Positions 5,842-13,018 of a stretch of DNA of 13,307 bases are shown here, one piece after another (the first letter of the stretch is position 1; every line of letters begins with the position of its first letter). Origin of the DNA: an archaeon (GTDB lineage: Archaea; Asgardarchaeota; Hermodarchaeia; Hermodarchaeales; Hermodarchaeaceae). The stretch lies in the NCBI GenBank assembly GCA_016550405.1, contig JABXGX010000077.1, forward strand, positions 1-13,307, read 5' to 3'. Both the position numbers and the translations under genes were made by a program. The notes under the pieces are model-generated. The model had not been told where the DNA came from, ran no database searches, and saw nothing but the letters and a program-made list of their open reading frames with translations.

Positions 5842-5882
5842 AGCTCTCGAATGGATATGCCATATAATCGGGAGCGTTCTTT

Positions 5883-6674
5883 ATGTCGAATCCCACTAAT
5901 CAGGAGAAGAAGAATCTCAATGCACTGGATGGTAAAACTTGGACACGGTATTCAATTAGCATCTGGGAAATCGGTAAAACCCCGGAAGAGAGTCGTCTAA
6001 AACATCCAGCACTGTTTCCTCAAAGATTAGTTGAGCGCCTGCTGAAAATCTACACAAAACCCGGAGACACTATACTCGATCCATTCATGGGTACCGGCAG
6101 TACTTTGGTTGCGGCTCAACAGCTCGGCTGTCAAGCGATTGGATTTGAGATCTCGCCAAGTTACATCCAACTTGCACAGAAACGCTTAGACTCAACTCAG
6201 TCAAGCGTACAAATCCATTGCGAAAACGCAAACAAGCTGACAGAACATATTCCGTCTAGCTCTATCGACCTCGTCGTTACATCCCCTCCATATTGGAATA
6301 TCCATTGTCAACGACGCACTGCCGATGGGAAACGTTCTCGACCGTATACTTCGCTTTCTCAGGACCTCGGCAATATACCAAATTATCAAGATTATCTAGA
6401 ATCGTTGGGACTAATTTCAAAGCAGCTTTTCATGGTCCTGAAACCAAGCCATTGGTGCATTCTGATAGTAATGGATCTCCGAAAGAAAAACAAATTCTAC
6501 CCCCTTCACATCGACTGCATCAATCAATGGAAAAAAGATGGATTCCAACTGGAAGATATCATAATCTGGGATCGACGTAAGGACTATCATAACCTTCGCC
6601 CTCTTGGTTATCCAACCACATTCCGGGTAAACAAGGTTCACGAGTACATCCTCATTTTCCAAAAACCGCAGTGA
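5883..6674 (+). CDS. Amino-methyltransferase with SPPY motif (probable DNA N4-cytosine type)
   Basis: S-adenosylmethionine-dependent methyltransferase acting on an exocyclic amino group. The 263 residues contain a motif X-like HPALFPQRLVERLL (41-54), motif I DPFMGTGST (66-74), motif II acidic Glu89 in IGFEISPSY, and motif IV TSPPYW (133-138). SPPY favours N4-cytosine over N6-adenine (DPPY), although specificity needs testing. The order X-I-IV is that of the gamma/alpha arrangement, while motif X and I read like the C-terminal half of beta-class enzymes. Only about 120 residues follow motif IV, leaving room for a small recognition region. No restriction endonuclease is nearby. ATG at 5883 has GGGAG 7 nt upstream. 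An RNA substrate cannot be excluded. Confidence 0.85.
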   Translation: MSNPTNQEKKNLNALDGKTWTRYSISIWEIGKTPEESRLKHPALFPQRLVERLLKIYTKPGDTILDPFMGTGSTLVAAQQLGCQAIGFEISPSYIQLAQKRLDSTQSSVQIHCENANKLTEHIPSSSIDLVVTSPPYWNIHCQRRTADGKRSRPYTSLSQDLGNIPNYQDYLESLGLISKQLFMVLKPSHWCILIVMDLRKKNKFYPLHIDCINQWKKDGFQLEDIIIWDRRKDYHNLRPLGYPTTFRVNKVHEYILIFQKPQ

Positions 6675-6714
6675 GGAGTCACCAAACCTTAAGTATTCAA
6701 AACCGAAAACTAGC

Positions 6715-6732
6715 AAGGAGGAACACATTATT
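6715..6732 (+). promoter_or_regulatory. Strong Shine-Dalgarno followed by ATT codons
   Basis: AAGGAGGA (6715-6722) is the best ribosome binding site in the window. The codons at normal spacing are ATT (6727) and ATT (6730), in frame with the zinc-ribbon protein. No ATG, GTG or TTG occurs in that frame from the upstream TAA at 6628 until GTG at 6868. Confidence 0.7.
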
Positions 6733-7260
6733 ACTAACGCGGAATCTGAAACCGATATCGTATGGGAAGGCGCACTCACGTGTCCCTGTGGGAGGCCCTA
6801 TATTCTTCTAAAAATCGATGAGGTTCAGGTTTCAAAAAATAAGGAGCTCCAGCCATTAGCAGCATATGTGCGATGCCCTATACACCGGCGAGTGCGACGT
6901 ATCTTTTTACCCTATAGTCGACTTAGTGAGTGGATTGCTGCGGTAGGAAATCGTTTTTTTCGGTGTAATATCTGTGGGGAACCTGCCCAACCTAAACGAT
7001 CGGGAATCAAAGGACATTTTACAGTTGTTTTGTTAGAGTGTCCTACACATGGAGTAAAAGATAATAAACGAATTCTTTGGAGCCCCATTTACACCTCTGC
7101 TAAAGCTGTCAATGAAATTCATATGACCGAATCCTTACCCCTCCAAGATCTTTTTGAAGAACCTGAAGAGGACACTGTTCTTATTTGTCCCAGTTGTAAG
7201 ACCGAAAATGATGCAGATGCACGGTTTTGCGCTTATTGTGGTGCCCAATTTGATCTCTAA
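6730..7260 (+). CDS. Three-module zinc-ribbon protein with apparent ATT start
   Basis: Unrecognised function. Read from ATT at 6730 the product has 176 residues and three metal-binding modules. Module one is CPCG (Cys18, Cys20) with CPIH (Cys49, His52), module two CNICG (Cys79, Cys82) with CPTH (Cys104, His107), and module three a compact C-terminal ribbon CPSC...CAYCG (Cys153, 156, 167, 170). The first two look like a repeated CxxC/CPxH fold; the third resembles the double zinc ribbons common in archaeal proteins. Starting at the first canonical codon, GTG 6868, would delete the first CPCG pair and leave CPIH unpaired, so the upstream start is preferred. A single-base assembly error is the main alternative. 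The gene lies 55 nt after the methyltransferase, with a weak acidic linker (about 134-147) before the last ribbon. Confidence 0.75.
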   Translation: MTNAESETDIVWEGALTCPCGRPYILLKIDEVQVSKNKELQPLAAYVRCPIHRRVRRIFLPYSRLSEWIAAVGNRFFRCNICGEPAQPKRSGIKGHFTVVLLECPTHGVKDNKRILWSPIYTSAKAVNEIHMTESLPLQDLFEEPEEDTVLICPSCKTENDADARFCAYCGAQFDL

Positions 7261-7275
7261 TCTCGGGATTTAGAG

Positions 7276-8322
7276 TTAGCGTTCCACTGAAAGATTGATT
7301 GCCGTTTCAGCGATATCAGAGCCGTATTCAGCAATTCGTCGTAAACTCTCTAATGCTAATCGCAGGTTTACTACCATCTCAATCGGATATTTACCTCCCA
7401 ATAAGTAGCGTATACTCTTATCTTCAAGCTGAACGATTTCCGGGACACACCGAATAGTTTTATGCGCCAAAGATACGTCCAAAGTTCGCAGTGCTTTTAG
7501 GGAATCCTGAAAAACCATCTCTGACAATTTATGCATCTTGGTAAACGTATTAGCCAAAGGTGATTTATCCGGGAGTGAAGTAGAGGCTGCAATCGATGCA
7601 ATACGGGTTGCATGGTCTCCAGCTCGTTCAATACTCTTCACAACCATCCGGTACCCCAAGCAGGTTTGAGGACTTTTCAATCCGATCTTGCGAATATGAT
7701 CCGTACGACTAACCGCTGCTGTCAACTGACGAATTATGTAGAAAAAGAAACGGTCCACCTCGGGATCTCGTTGAACCACTTCTGCTGCTAGGCGTTTATC
7801 TCCTTCAACTAATGCAATTAATGAATCCTGTTGCATTGAACGCACAAGCGCTTCCATACGCTCCAACGCATTCAAAAGGGGCAAATTAGCTTGGCCCAAA
7901 AAACATTGGACAACCACCCTATCTGTTGTCTCAGAGACAATTTCTGCACCAATCAATAACCGACGGATAGCATCCTTGACTACAACTCGCTGGTCGGCTT
8001 TCACATGCTGCAAGTCAAGGTGGATAATGTCAAATCCAGCTAAATACTGTGTAATGAAATTCCGAACAACATCCTCTGTTGGCATCCCCTTGGGGATCTC
8101 TACTTCACATTCAGAAAGTTGGGCCGCTTCCGGTGACGCTGCAGTATAGATAAGCAAAGAATGCCTATCCTGTGGAACAAGCTGCAACTCGCTGCCTGGC
8201 TTCAATCCCGCCTTTTCTGCCCATTGCTTTGGCAATGAAATAATGTAGGTCGCGCCTCCGGTTAATTGGACCTTCCGGGTCTCCGTTTTCAGTTGCGTCT
8301 TTCGGGTTTCCATTGACATCAT
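7276..8322 (-). CDS. AbrB-PhoU fusion: putative DNA-binding phosphate regulator
   Basis: 348-residue protein with an N-terminal SpoVT/AbrB swapped-hairpin domain (about 14-60: RKVQLTGGATYIISLPKQWAEKAGL then KPGSELQLV) and a PhoU-type region (about 150-345). The PhoU half carries both helical-bundle signatures, QRDPEVDRFFFYIIRQL with KSIERAGDHATRIA (229-242), and a second repeat ending SLRRIAEYGSDIAE (326-339). PhoU proteins transmit phosphate status from the Pst transporter; AbrB domains bind DNA as dimers. The fusion is therefore inferred to be a regulator needing no histidine kinase. It is divergent from pstS, with back-to-back TATA boxes. Three closely spaced ATGs (8322, 8319, 8313) make the start uncertain by three residues. 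Its stop is 15 nt from that of the zinc-ribbon gene. Confidence 0.9.
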   Translation of the reverse strand: MMSMETRKTQLKTETRKVQLTGGATYIISLPKQWAEKAGLKPGSELQLVPQDRHSLLIYTAASPEAAQLSECEVEIPKGMPTEDVVRNFITQYLAGFDIIHLDLQHVKADQRVVVKDAIRRLLIGAEIVSETTDRVVVQCFLGQANLPLLNALERMEALVRSMQQDSLIALVEGDKRLAAEVVQRDPEVDRFFFYIIRQLTAAVSRTDHIRKIGLKSPQTCLGYRMVVKSIERAGDHATRIASIAASTSLPDKSPLANTFTKMHKLSEMVFQDSLKALRTLDVSLAHKTIRCVPEIVQLEDKSIRYLLGGKYPIEMVVNLRLALESLRRIAEYGSDIAETAINLSVER

Positions 8323-8351
8323 TAATCGCCCACAAGCACTATCGCATATAG

Positions 8352-8374
8352 AATCTACTCAGTATATATAGATT
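8352..8374. promoter_or_regulatory. Inverted repeat overlapping the AbrB-PhoU promoter (candidate operator)
   Basis: AATCTA (8352-8357) and TAGATT (8369-8374) form a perfect 6-bp inverted repeat that brackets the leftward TATA box. A related direct copy is visible: ATATAGAATC starting at 8347 and ATATAGATTAC starting at 8366. The position is right for autoregulation or joint control of the two divergent units. Confidence 0.4.
8362..8370 (-). promoter_or_regulatory. TATA box for the AbrB-PhoU gene
   Basis: TATATATAC on the minus strand is centred near 8366. It predicts initiation near 8340 and a leader of about 18 nt before ATG 8322. Confidence 0.6.
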
Positions 8375-8384
8375 ACTTCGATAA

Positions 8385-8393
8385 ATTATATAT
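8385..8393 (+). promoter_or_regulatory. TATA box for the pst operon
   Basis: ATTATATAT on the plus strand is centred near 8389 and predicts initiation near 8415, about 32 nt before pstS. The two divergent boxes are 23 bp apart centre to centre, so two TBP/TFB complexes probably could not bind together. Confidence 0.6.
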
Positions 8394-8446
8394 GGAGCAT
8401 ATCATCGAGTGGCACGCAACCCAAATTCACGGGTGAAAACTTGAAC

Positions 8447-9601
8447 ATGAAACTAAGTGGTACAAGCATAGTAGTCGGTTTAATCATCGGTCTACTGGTT
8501 GGCCTCCCTGTCGGGTTCTTCTTGGCTCCTCAGGCTCCGCCATCCGCGGTCAACCTGAAAACCGCTGGTTCAACAACCGTCTATCCCTTGTCCGTCGCCT
8601 GGTCAGGTCACTATTTCACCCAAACGGGTGGACTAGTCAAGCTTGAAGTTTCAGCGGGTGGCTCAGGGTACGGACGGGCCTCAACAGTCCAAGGTTCTGT
8701 CGACTTTGGTGCTACTAGCTCCTATAAGGACCCAGTCGATTACGGCGCTTCAAGTAACGGTCAGATTGTCACTATTCCAGTTGCTGCTGACGTTCTTGCT
8801 GTTGTCTGTAACACCGCTGTTAACACTTCTGGTGTAGCATTTATGCGTGAGTGGCTCGTTCCCATTTTCCAGGGTGAAATTACCACTTGGGAAGATTTAG
8901 AAACCGAATTTGGTATCAGCATTGATGTAACCGGTTCCATTCAAGTCTATCACCGATCCGAAGCTAGCGGAACCACCGCTACCTTCACTGGATGGTTAGA
9001 ACGAGGTGAATACCCCACCTACAACTGGACCCTCGGCGAAGATGAACTCATCAACTGGCCCAGTGGACCCACCTTCCACGGTGCAGAAGGTAACCCAGCT
9101 GTTGCTAACGGTGTTGCTGGTGACTCTAACGGTATCGGATATGTGGGCCTAGCATTCACTGAAGGTCTTGCTGCTGCTGACCTATACAATGAAGGAAATG
9201 GTGAATGGGTTACACCCTCACCGGAATCTGCAAAGATTGCGATTCCTGCTTCTCCTACTCCTCCCTTCAGCATCATGGACAGCAGCACCGCCGGTGCATA
9301 CCCAATTGTCCGTTTGATCTACTACCTAGTGAACAAAGATCCACCAGCCACCTCATTCCTTCGCACCCAATTCGGTGTCAGCCCACCGTATGGTGTTCGT
9401 CAAGCGACCGTTGCCTTCCTGAACTGGACCCTATCACCCACTGGTGGTCAAGCAGAAAGCATTATCCGCACCGAAGTGGGTTACTTAGAAATCACTGGAA
9501 CTGGTGCTCTGACCTACTCACAAAACTTAGTTGATGGTCTCTCAGCAGTTGTTCAACCAGTGGTTCTGCCAACCTTCCAAGGCATTCTAGGTCTTGCATA
9601 A
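8447..9601 (+). CDS. pstS: Phosphate ABC transporter substrate-binding protein
   Basis: Extracytoplasmic phosphate receptor that delivers Pi to PstCA. The 384 residues begin with a hydrophobic segment (about 6-27, GTSIVVGLIIGLLVGLPVGF) and no lipobox cysteine, so it is probably an N-terminally anchored membrane protein. The mature part has the phosphate-loop sequences AGSTTVYPLS (40-49), SAGGSGYGR (69-77), GSVDFGATS, HRSEASGTTATF (168-179) and NGIGYVGLAF, all typical of PstS. Asn-X-Ser/Thr sites (e.g. NWT) fit a surface protein. ATG at 8447 lies 10 nt after GGGTGA (8431-8436); an in-frame TTG at 8441 is only 4 nt from it and would add two residues. First gene of the operon. Confidence 0.95.
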   Translation: MKLSGTSIVVGLIIGLLVGLPVGFFLAPQAPPSAVNLKTAGSTTVYPLSVAWSGHYFTQTGGLVKLEVSAGGSGYGRASTVQGSVDFGATSSYKDPVDYGASSNGQIVTIPVAADVLAVVCNTAVNTSGVAFMREWLVPIFQGEITTWEDLETEFGISIDVTGSIQVYHRSEASGTTATFTGWLERGEYPTYNWTLGEDELINWPSGPTFHGAEGNPAVANGVAGDSNGIGYVGLAFTEGLAAADLYNEGNGEWVTPSPESAKIAIPASPTPPFSIMDSSTAGAYPIVRLIYYLVNKDPPATSFLRTQFGVSPPYGVRQATVAFLNWTLSPTGGQAESIIRTEVGYLEITGTGALTYSQNLVDGLSAVVQPVVLPTFQGILGLA

Positions 9602-9644
9602 ATGCTCTTCCAACATAGCTCTATGAAAAGTAGAGGTGCTCGAC

Positions 9645-10619
9645 ATGTCACAGCGTGATTGGCGTAAAATCTTGTTTGGAGCCTCAGCTCGTGATCAGGT
9701 TGGTCGCACTCTTCTTCTTATTTTTGCGATTATTACTTCACTTGTAATCGTTGTGATTTTTATTCAAACATGGTTACGAGCTTATCCCGCCTTTGTGTTG
9801 AACTTTTTTGGATTCATTAATTTATTCAGCCCTGTTTGGGACCCAACTGTCACAGAGTCCTTTGGAATTACCGTCTTCATCGCCGGAACGTTATGGGTGA
9901 CTGGGCTCAGTCTACTAATTGCTATTCCAATAGGCCTCGCTGGTGCCCTTTTCTTAGCCGAATATTCTCCCCACCGGCTGAAAGAACCTTTACGCTTAAT
10001 CTTGATTCTCATGGCAGGTATTCCGTCCATTGTCTATGGGCTCTGGGCACTTTACACACTCGTTCCCTTTCTACGAGATCTAATTAGTCCCCTGTACTTT
10101 CCAGTCTTTGATCTATCGTCAGGATTTCTTTGGATTTCAATGGAATGGTATTCAGGCTTCGGGGTCTTACCTGCCGGTATTATTCTTGCAGTTATGCTAC
10201 TGCCTACGATTGTAGCCGTCTCTTATGATGCTATGGTCATGGTTCCTGATACCTTACGTGAAGCATCATATGCGCTTGGTGCAAGTCGCACCGAGACCTC
10301 TGTTAAAGTCGTTTTTATGACCGCCTTACCTGGTGTAGGTGCTGCCGTCTTACTCTCACTTGGTCGCGCGGTTGGCGAAACCATGGCTGTCCTTCTCGTC
10401 ACCGGGAACAACACAACCTTTCCCCGTTGGATATTTGATCAATGTTATGTCATGACATCAGTGATTGCCAACCAACTAGGTCTGGCCGTCGGAGGGTATC
10501 CAGTGATGGAATCCTCTCTTTTCGTCGTTGGCGTTGTGCTTCTTATAATCTCAATGATCTTTTCCTTCACTGCAAAAATGATTGTTGCCTGGGGAATGCG
10601 TAAGCAGGGGCTGCGATAA
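9645..10619 (+). CDS. pstC: Phosphate ABC transporter permease
   Basis: Integral membrane half of the Pi channel. The 324 residues have about six membrane segments: roughly 21-42, 76-104, 116-143, 174-197, 227-252 and 292-314. The ABC-permease EAA loop that docks on PstB is clear: REASYALGASRTETSVKVV (205-223) followed by a G-AAVLLSLGRAVGETMAVLL helix. ATG at 9645 is chosen because AGAGGTG ends 6 nt before it; the in-frame GTG at 9636 lies inside that ribosome binding site. The stop overlaps the pstA start by one base (TAATG), so translational coupling is likely. Confidence 0.95.
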   Translation: MSQRDWRKILFGASARDQVGRTLLLIFAIITSLVIVVIFIQTWLRAYPAFVLNFFGFINLFSPVWDPTVTESFGITVFIAGTLWVTGLSLLIAIPIGLAGALFLAEYSPHRLKEPLRLILILMAGIPSIVYGLWALYTLVPFLRDLISPLYFPVFDLSSGFLWISMEWYSGFGVLPAGIILAVMLLPTIVAVSYDAMVMVPDTLREASYALGASRTETSVKVVFMTALPGVGAAVLLSLGRAVGETMAVLLVTGNNTTFPRWIFDQCYVMTSVIANQLGLAVGGYPVMESSLFVVGVVLLIISMIFSFTAKMIVAWGMRKQGLR

Positions 10620-11557
10620 TGGCAACAACCCAACCCCCACCGCAAGAAAAACGCCAACGGTTTAGCCTACCGAAGAGTCGACGTGCATTTTTAGATCAAC
10701 TTGCTTTTGTAATCCTCGGGGCAATTGCTGTCATTATCACAATCCCATTTTTTGCAATCGTTTTCGAAGTAATTGCCCAAGGATGGCACTTACTAACTCC
10801 TGAGTTCATATTACAGAACATGGACGGATTCGCCTCGGGTGGAATCCGCAATGCTATCGTCGGATCCATGGAACTTGTGGTCGTCGCTTGCGTGGCCGCA
10901 ATTCCCATTTGTGTTGGTGCCGCTATCTACACCACCGAGTATGCTCAACGCGCCGGAGGAAGAACTAAAATGTGGGTGCGGCGCCTCAATAACTGGATCA
11001 TCCGGGTAGTTGAATTCACCGCGGATGTATTAGCCGGTGTCCCGTCGATAATTTTTGGTGCATTCGGTCTCATCTTTTTTGTCCAAATTTTTGGGCGAAG
11101 TCTAATCGCCGGCGCACTGACCCTCGCCTTAATGATGATCCCCACTGTCTTGCGAACAACCCAAGAATCGCTACGAGCGGTTCCCCTAAGTCTGCGAGAA
11201 GCTTCTCTTGCGGTAGGCGCAACGACATGGAGCACTTCTTGGCGTGTCGTGCTTCGAGCGGCCACGGCAGGAATTGTCACCGGTATACTCTTGGCCATTG
11301 GACGGGTAATCGGTGAAACTGCACCACTTCTTTTTACAACTGGATTTAATTTTGATGAACCTTGGGGGCTCCTTGATGCCGTAGCCTCCTTACCATTCAC
11401 AATCTATCTCTACGCCTTACAGGGACACACACTTGAAATTCGTCTTCGAGCCTATACAACTGCCATCGTTTTGATCGTAATTGTTTTTGTTGTCGATGTG
11501 GTTGCTGTGTGGGGCTCGAAAAAAGTTGGACTTGTCGTGAGGGCAGGTGGAGTATAA
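10619..11557 (+). CDS. pstA: Phosphate ABC transporter permease
   Basis: Second membrane half of the Pi channel. The 312 residues start with a basic, Pro/Gln-rich cytoplasmic tail (1-25), then about six membrane segments. The EAA loop is REASLAVGATTWSTSWRVVL (193-212), followed by GIVTGILLAIGRVIGETAPLLF, the PstA version of the motif seen in PstC. ATG overlaps the pstC stop by one base and the pstA stop directly abuts the pstB ATG, which fixes both boundaries. Gene order C-A-B is standard. Confidence 0.95.
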   Translation: MATTQPPPQEKRQRFSLPKSRRAFLDQLAFVILGAIAVIITIPFFAIVFEVIAQGWHLLTPEFILQNMDGFASGGIRNAIVGSMELVVVACVAAIPICVGAAIYTTEYAQRAGGRTKMWVRRLNNWIIRVVEFTADVLAGVPSIIFGAFGLIFFVQIFGRSLIAGALTLALMMIPTVLRTTQESLRAVPLSLREASLAVGATTWSTSWRVVLRAATAGIVTGILLAIGRVIGETAPLLFTTGFNFDEPWGLLDAVASLPFTIYLYALQGHTLEIRLRAYTTAIVLIVIVFVVDVVAVWGSKKVGLVVRAGGV

Positions 11558-12307
11558 ATGTCTGAAGTAAAAATCTCAATCAGTGATCTAAACGCATGGT
11601 ATGGCGATTTTCATGTTTTAAAGGGCCTCAATTTCGAGATATTGACCAATACTGTAACTGCAATCATGGGGCCGTCTGGATGCGGAAAAACCACCTTCAT
11701 CCGCATCCTAAATCGTCTGTGTGATATGGTTCCTGAGTTCCATCATAATGGAGAAGTTCTTATCGATGGACGAAATATCTTTAATCGAAATATCGATGTA
11801 TTTGAGTTACGAAAAGGAATCGGCTTTGTCTTTCAAAAGCCCAATCCCTTTCCTATGTCCATTTATGACAATGTCGCCTATGGACCTCGGACCCATGGTA
11901 TGAAAGATATGGATGATATTGTTCAACGTAGTTTAGAACAAGCTGCTCTGTGGGATGAGGTGGGTCACCGCTTGGATGAACCGGCACTCAAATTATCGGG
12001 TGGTCAACAACAACGACTTTGCCTCGCCCGTGCCCTCGCTGTTAATCCAGGAATCATCCTCATGGATGAGCCTGTTGCATTTCTTGATCCAATCAGTGCC
12101 CAGAAAATTGAAGAATTAATTATGACCTTAAAGAAGGATTACACCATTGTACTCGTGACTCACAACGTGCAACAAGCACTCAGAGTCTCCGACTGGTCCG
12201 CATTTCTTTACCTTGGAGAACTTGTGGAGTTCGGACGAACTTCACAACTCGCTGAAGCACCGAAGGACTCACGAACAGAAGCCTTCTTAACTGGGCGATT
12301 TGGGTAG
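11558..12307 (+). CDS. pstB: Phosphate ABC transporter ATPase
   Basis: Cytoplasmic ATPase that drives Pi import. The 249 residues contain Walker A GPSGCGKTT (38-46), Q-loop FQKPNPFPMSIYDNVAYGPR (92-111, the PstB-specific form), signature LSGGQQQR (146-153), Walker B IILMDE (166-171) and switch His202 in VTHN. After Walker B the sequence is DEPVAFLDPIS rather than the usual DEP(T/C)SALDPIS; the D-loop Asp is kept, so activity is expected. ATG follows the pstA stop with no gap; GGTGGAG lies 7-9 nt upstream inside pstA. The length is typical of the family. Confidence 0.96.
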   Translation: MSEVKISISDLNAWYGDFHVLKGLNFEILTNTVTAIMGPSGCGKTTFIRILNRLCDMVPEFHHNGEVLIDGRNIFNRNIDVFELRKGIGFVFQKPNPFPMSIYDNVAYGPRTHGMKDMDDIVQRSLEQAALWDEVGHRLDEPALKLSGGQQQRLCLARALAVNPGIILMDEPVAFLDPISAQKIEELIMTLKKDYTIVLVTHNVQQALRVSDWSAFLYLGELVEFGRTSQLAEAPKDSRTEAFLTGRFG

Positions 12308-12326
12308 AAACGTTGAGGTTATGCCA

Positions 12327-13007
12327 ATGAGCACAAAAAAGAACCAACGATTTGCCAGAATTCAAGAACTCCTGCAACAAATGGGAGACATGGCTTTGAG
12401 CGCTCTTAACAAAGGTGTTGAAAGCTTCATTAATTTAGACCAAGACCTAGCCGCTCATGTTGTAGCCGAAGATGATAAAATGGATGAACTTGATGATCAT
12501 ATTGAGTCTGAAATTGTACGCGCCATTGCCCGATTTCAACCGGTGGCTGCAGACATTCGACAGTTAAGTGTTCATTTCAAGGTGATCACTGATCTTCGAC
12601 GAATTGGGCGCTATGGTTATGATATGGCACTTCTCACGCAACGGATGAAAGACGAGCGGCACTTCAAGAAACTCATCAAAATACCTGAAATGGCAAAGAT
12701 TGCTGATCGGATGACAAGAATGGCACTCAAAGCATTATTCGATCCCCAAGCCCAATCCCCCCTTGACAAGCTTATTGAAGAAGATGAACTTGTCGATGCT
12801 ATGATGGAAGAGCTATTCCGTGAATTAGTTACTTACACCTCTGAGGATCCCGGTCGGTTTACAGTTGCCATGTATTACCTTTTAGCTGGACGCTATTTGG
12901 AACGGGCAGAAGATCATGCTGTGTCAATAGGGTATTATGCGCATTATATGAAAACTGGAGACCGTGGACTCAACTTTGGCGCGACCATTAAAAAGAAGAA
13001 AAAATAG
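12327..13007 (+). CDS. phoU: Phosphate transport regulator PhoU
   Basis: Metal-binding helical protein that restrains the Pst transporter and signals phosphate status. The 226 residues form two three-helix repeats. The first has EDDKMDELDDHIESEIVRAI, FQPVAADIRQL (70-80) and DLRRIGRYGYD (89-99); the second has EEDELVDAMMEEL and LERAEDHAVSIG. The usual ERIGD metal motif is RRIGRYG in the first repeat, so one metal site may be weakened. The tail is five lysines. ATG at 12327 is favoured by GAGGT 7 nt upstream; a TTG at 12300 and ATG at 12321 are in frame. It lies 19 nt after pstB and is the last operon gene. A second PhoU domain occurs in the divergent AbrB fusion. Confidence 0.93.
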   Translation: MSTKKNQRFARIQELLQQMGDMALSALNKGVESFINLDQDLAAHVVAEDDKMDELDDHIESEIVRAIARFQPVAADIRQLSVHFKVITDLRRIGRYGYDMALLTQRMKDERHFKKLIKIPEMAKIADRMTRMALKALFDPQAQSPLDKLIEEDELVDAMMEELFRELVTYTSEDPGRFTVAMYYLLAGRYLERAEDHAVSIGYYAHYMKTGDRGLNFGATIKKKKK

Positions 13008-13018
13008 CTTCGGAAATT

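Noticed and set aside
6417..6779. Open frame of 120 codons on the minus strand
   Set aside because: Antisense to the end of the methyltransferase and start of the zinc-ribbon gene, with no ribosome binding site or recognisable product.
10945..11400. Open frame of 151 codons on the minus strand
   Set aside because: It is fully antisense to pstA, whose membrane segments and EAA loop are clear. The translation is Arg/Thr/Ala-rich with no domain.
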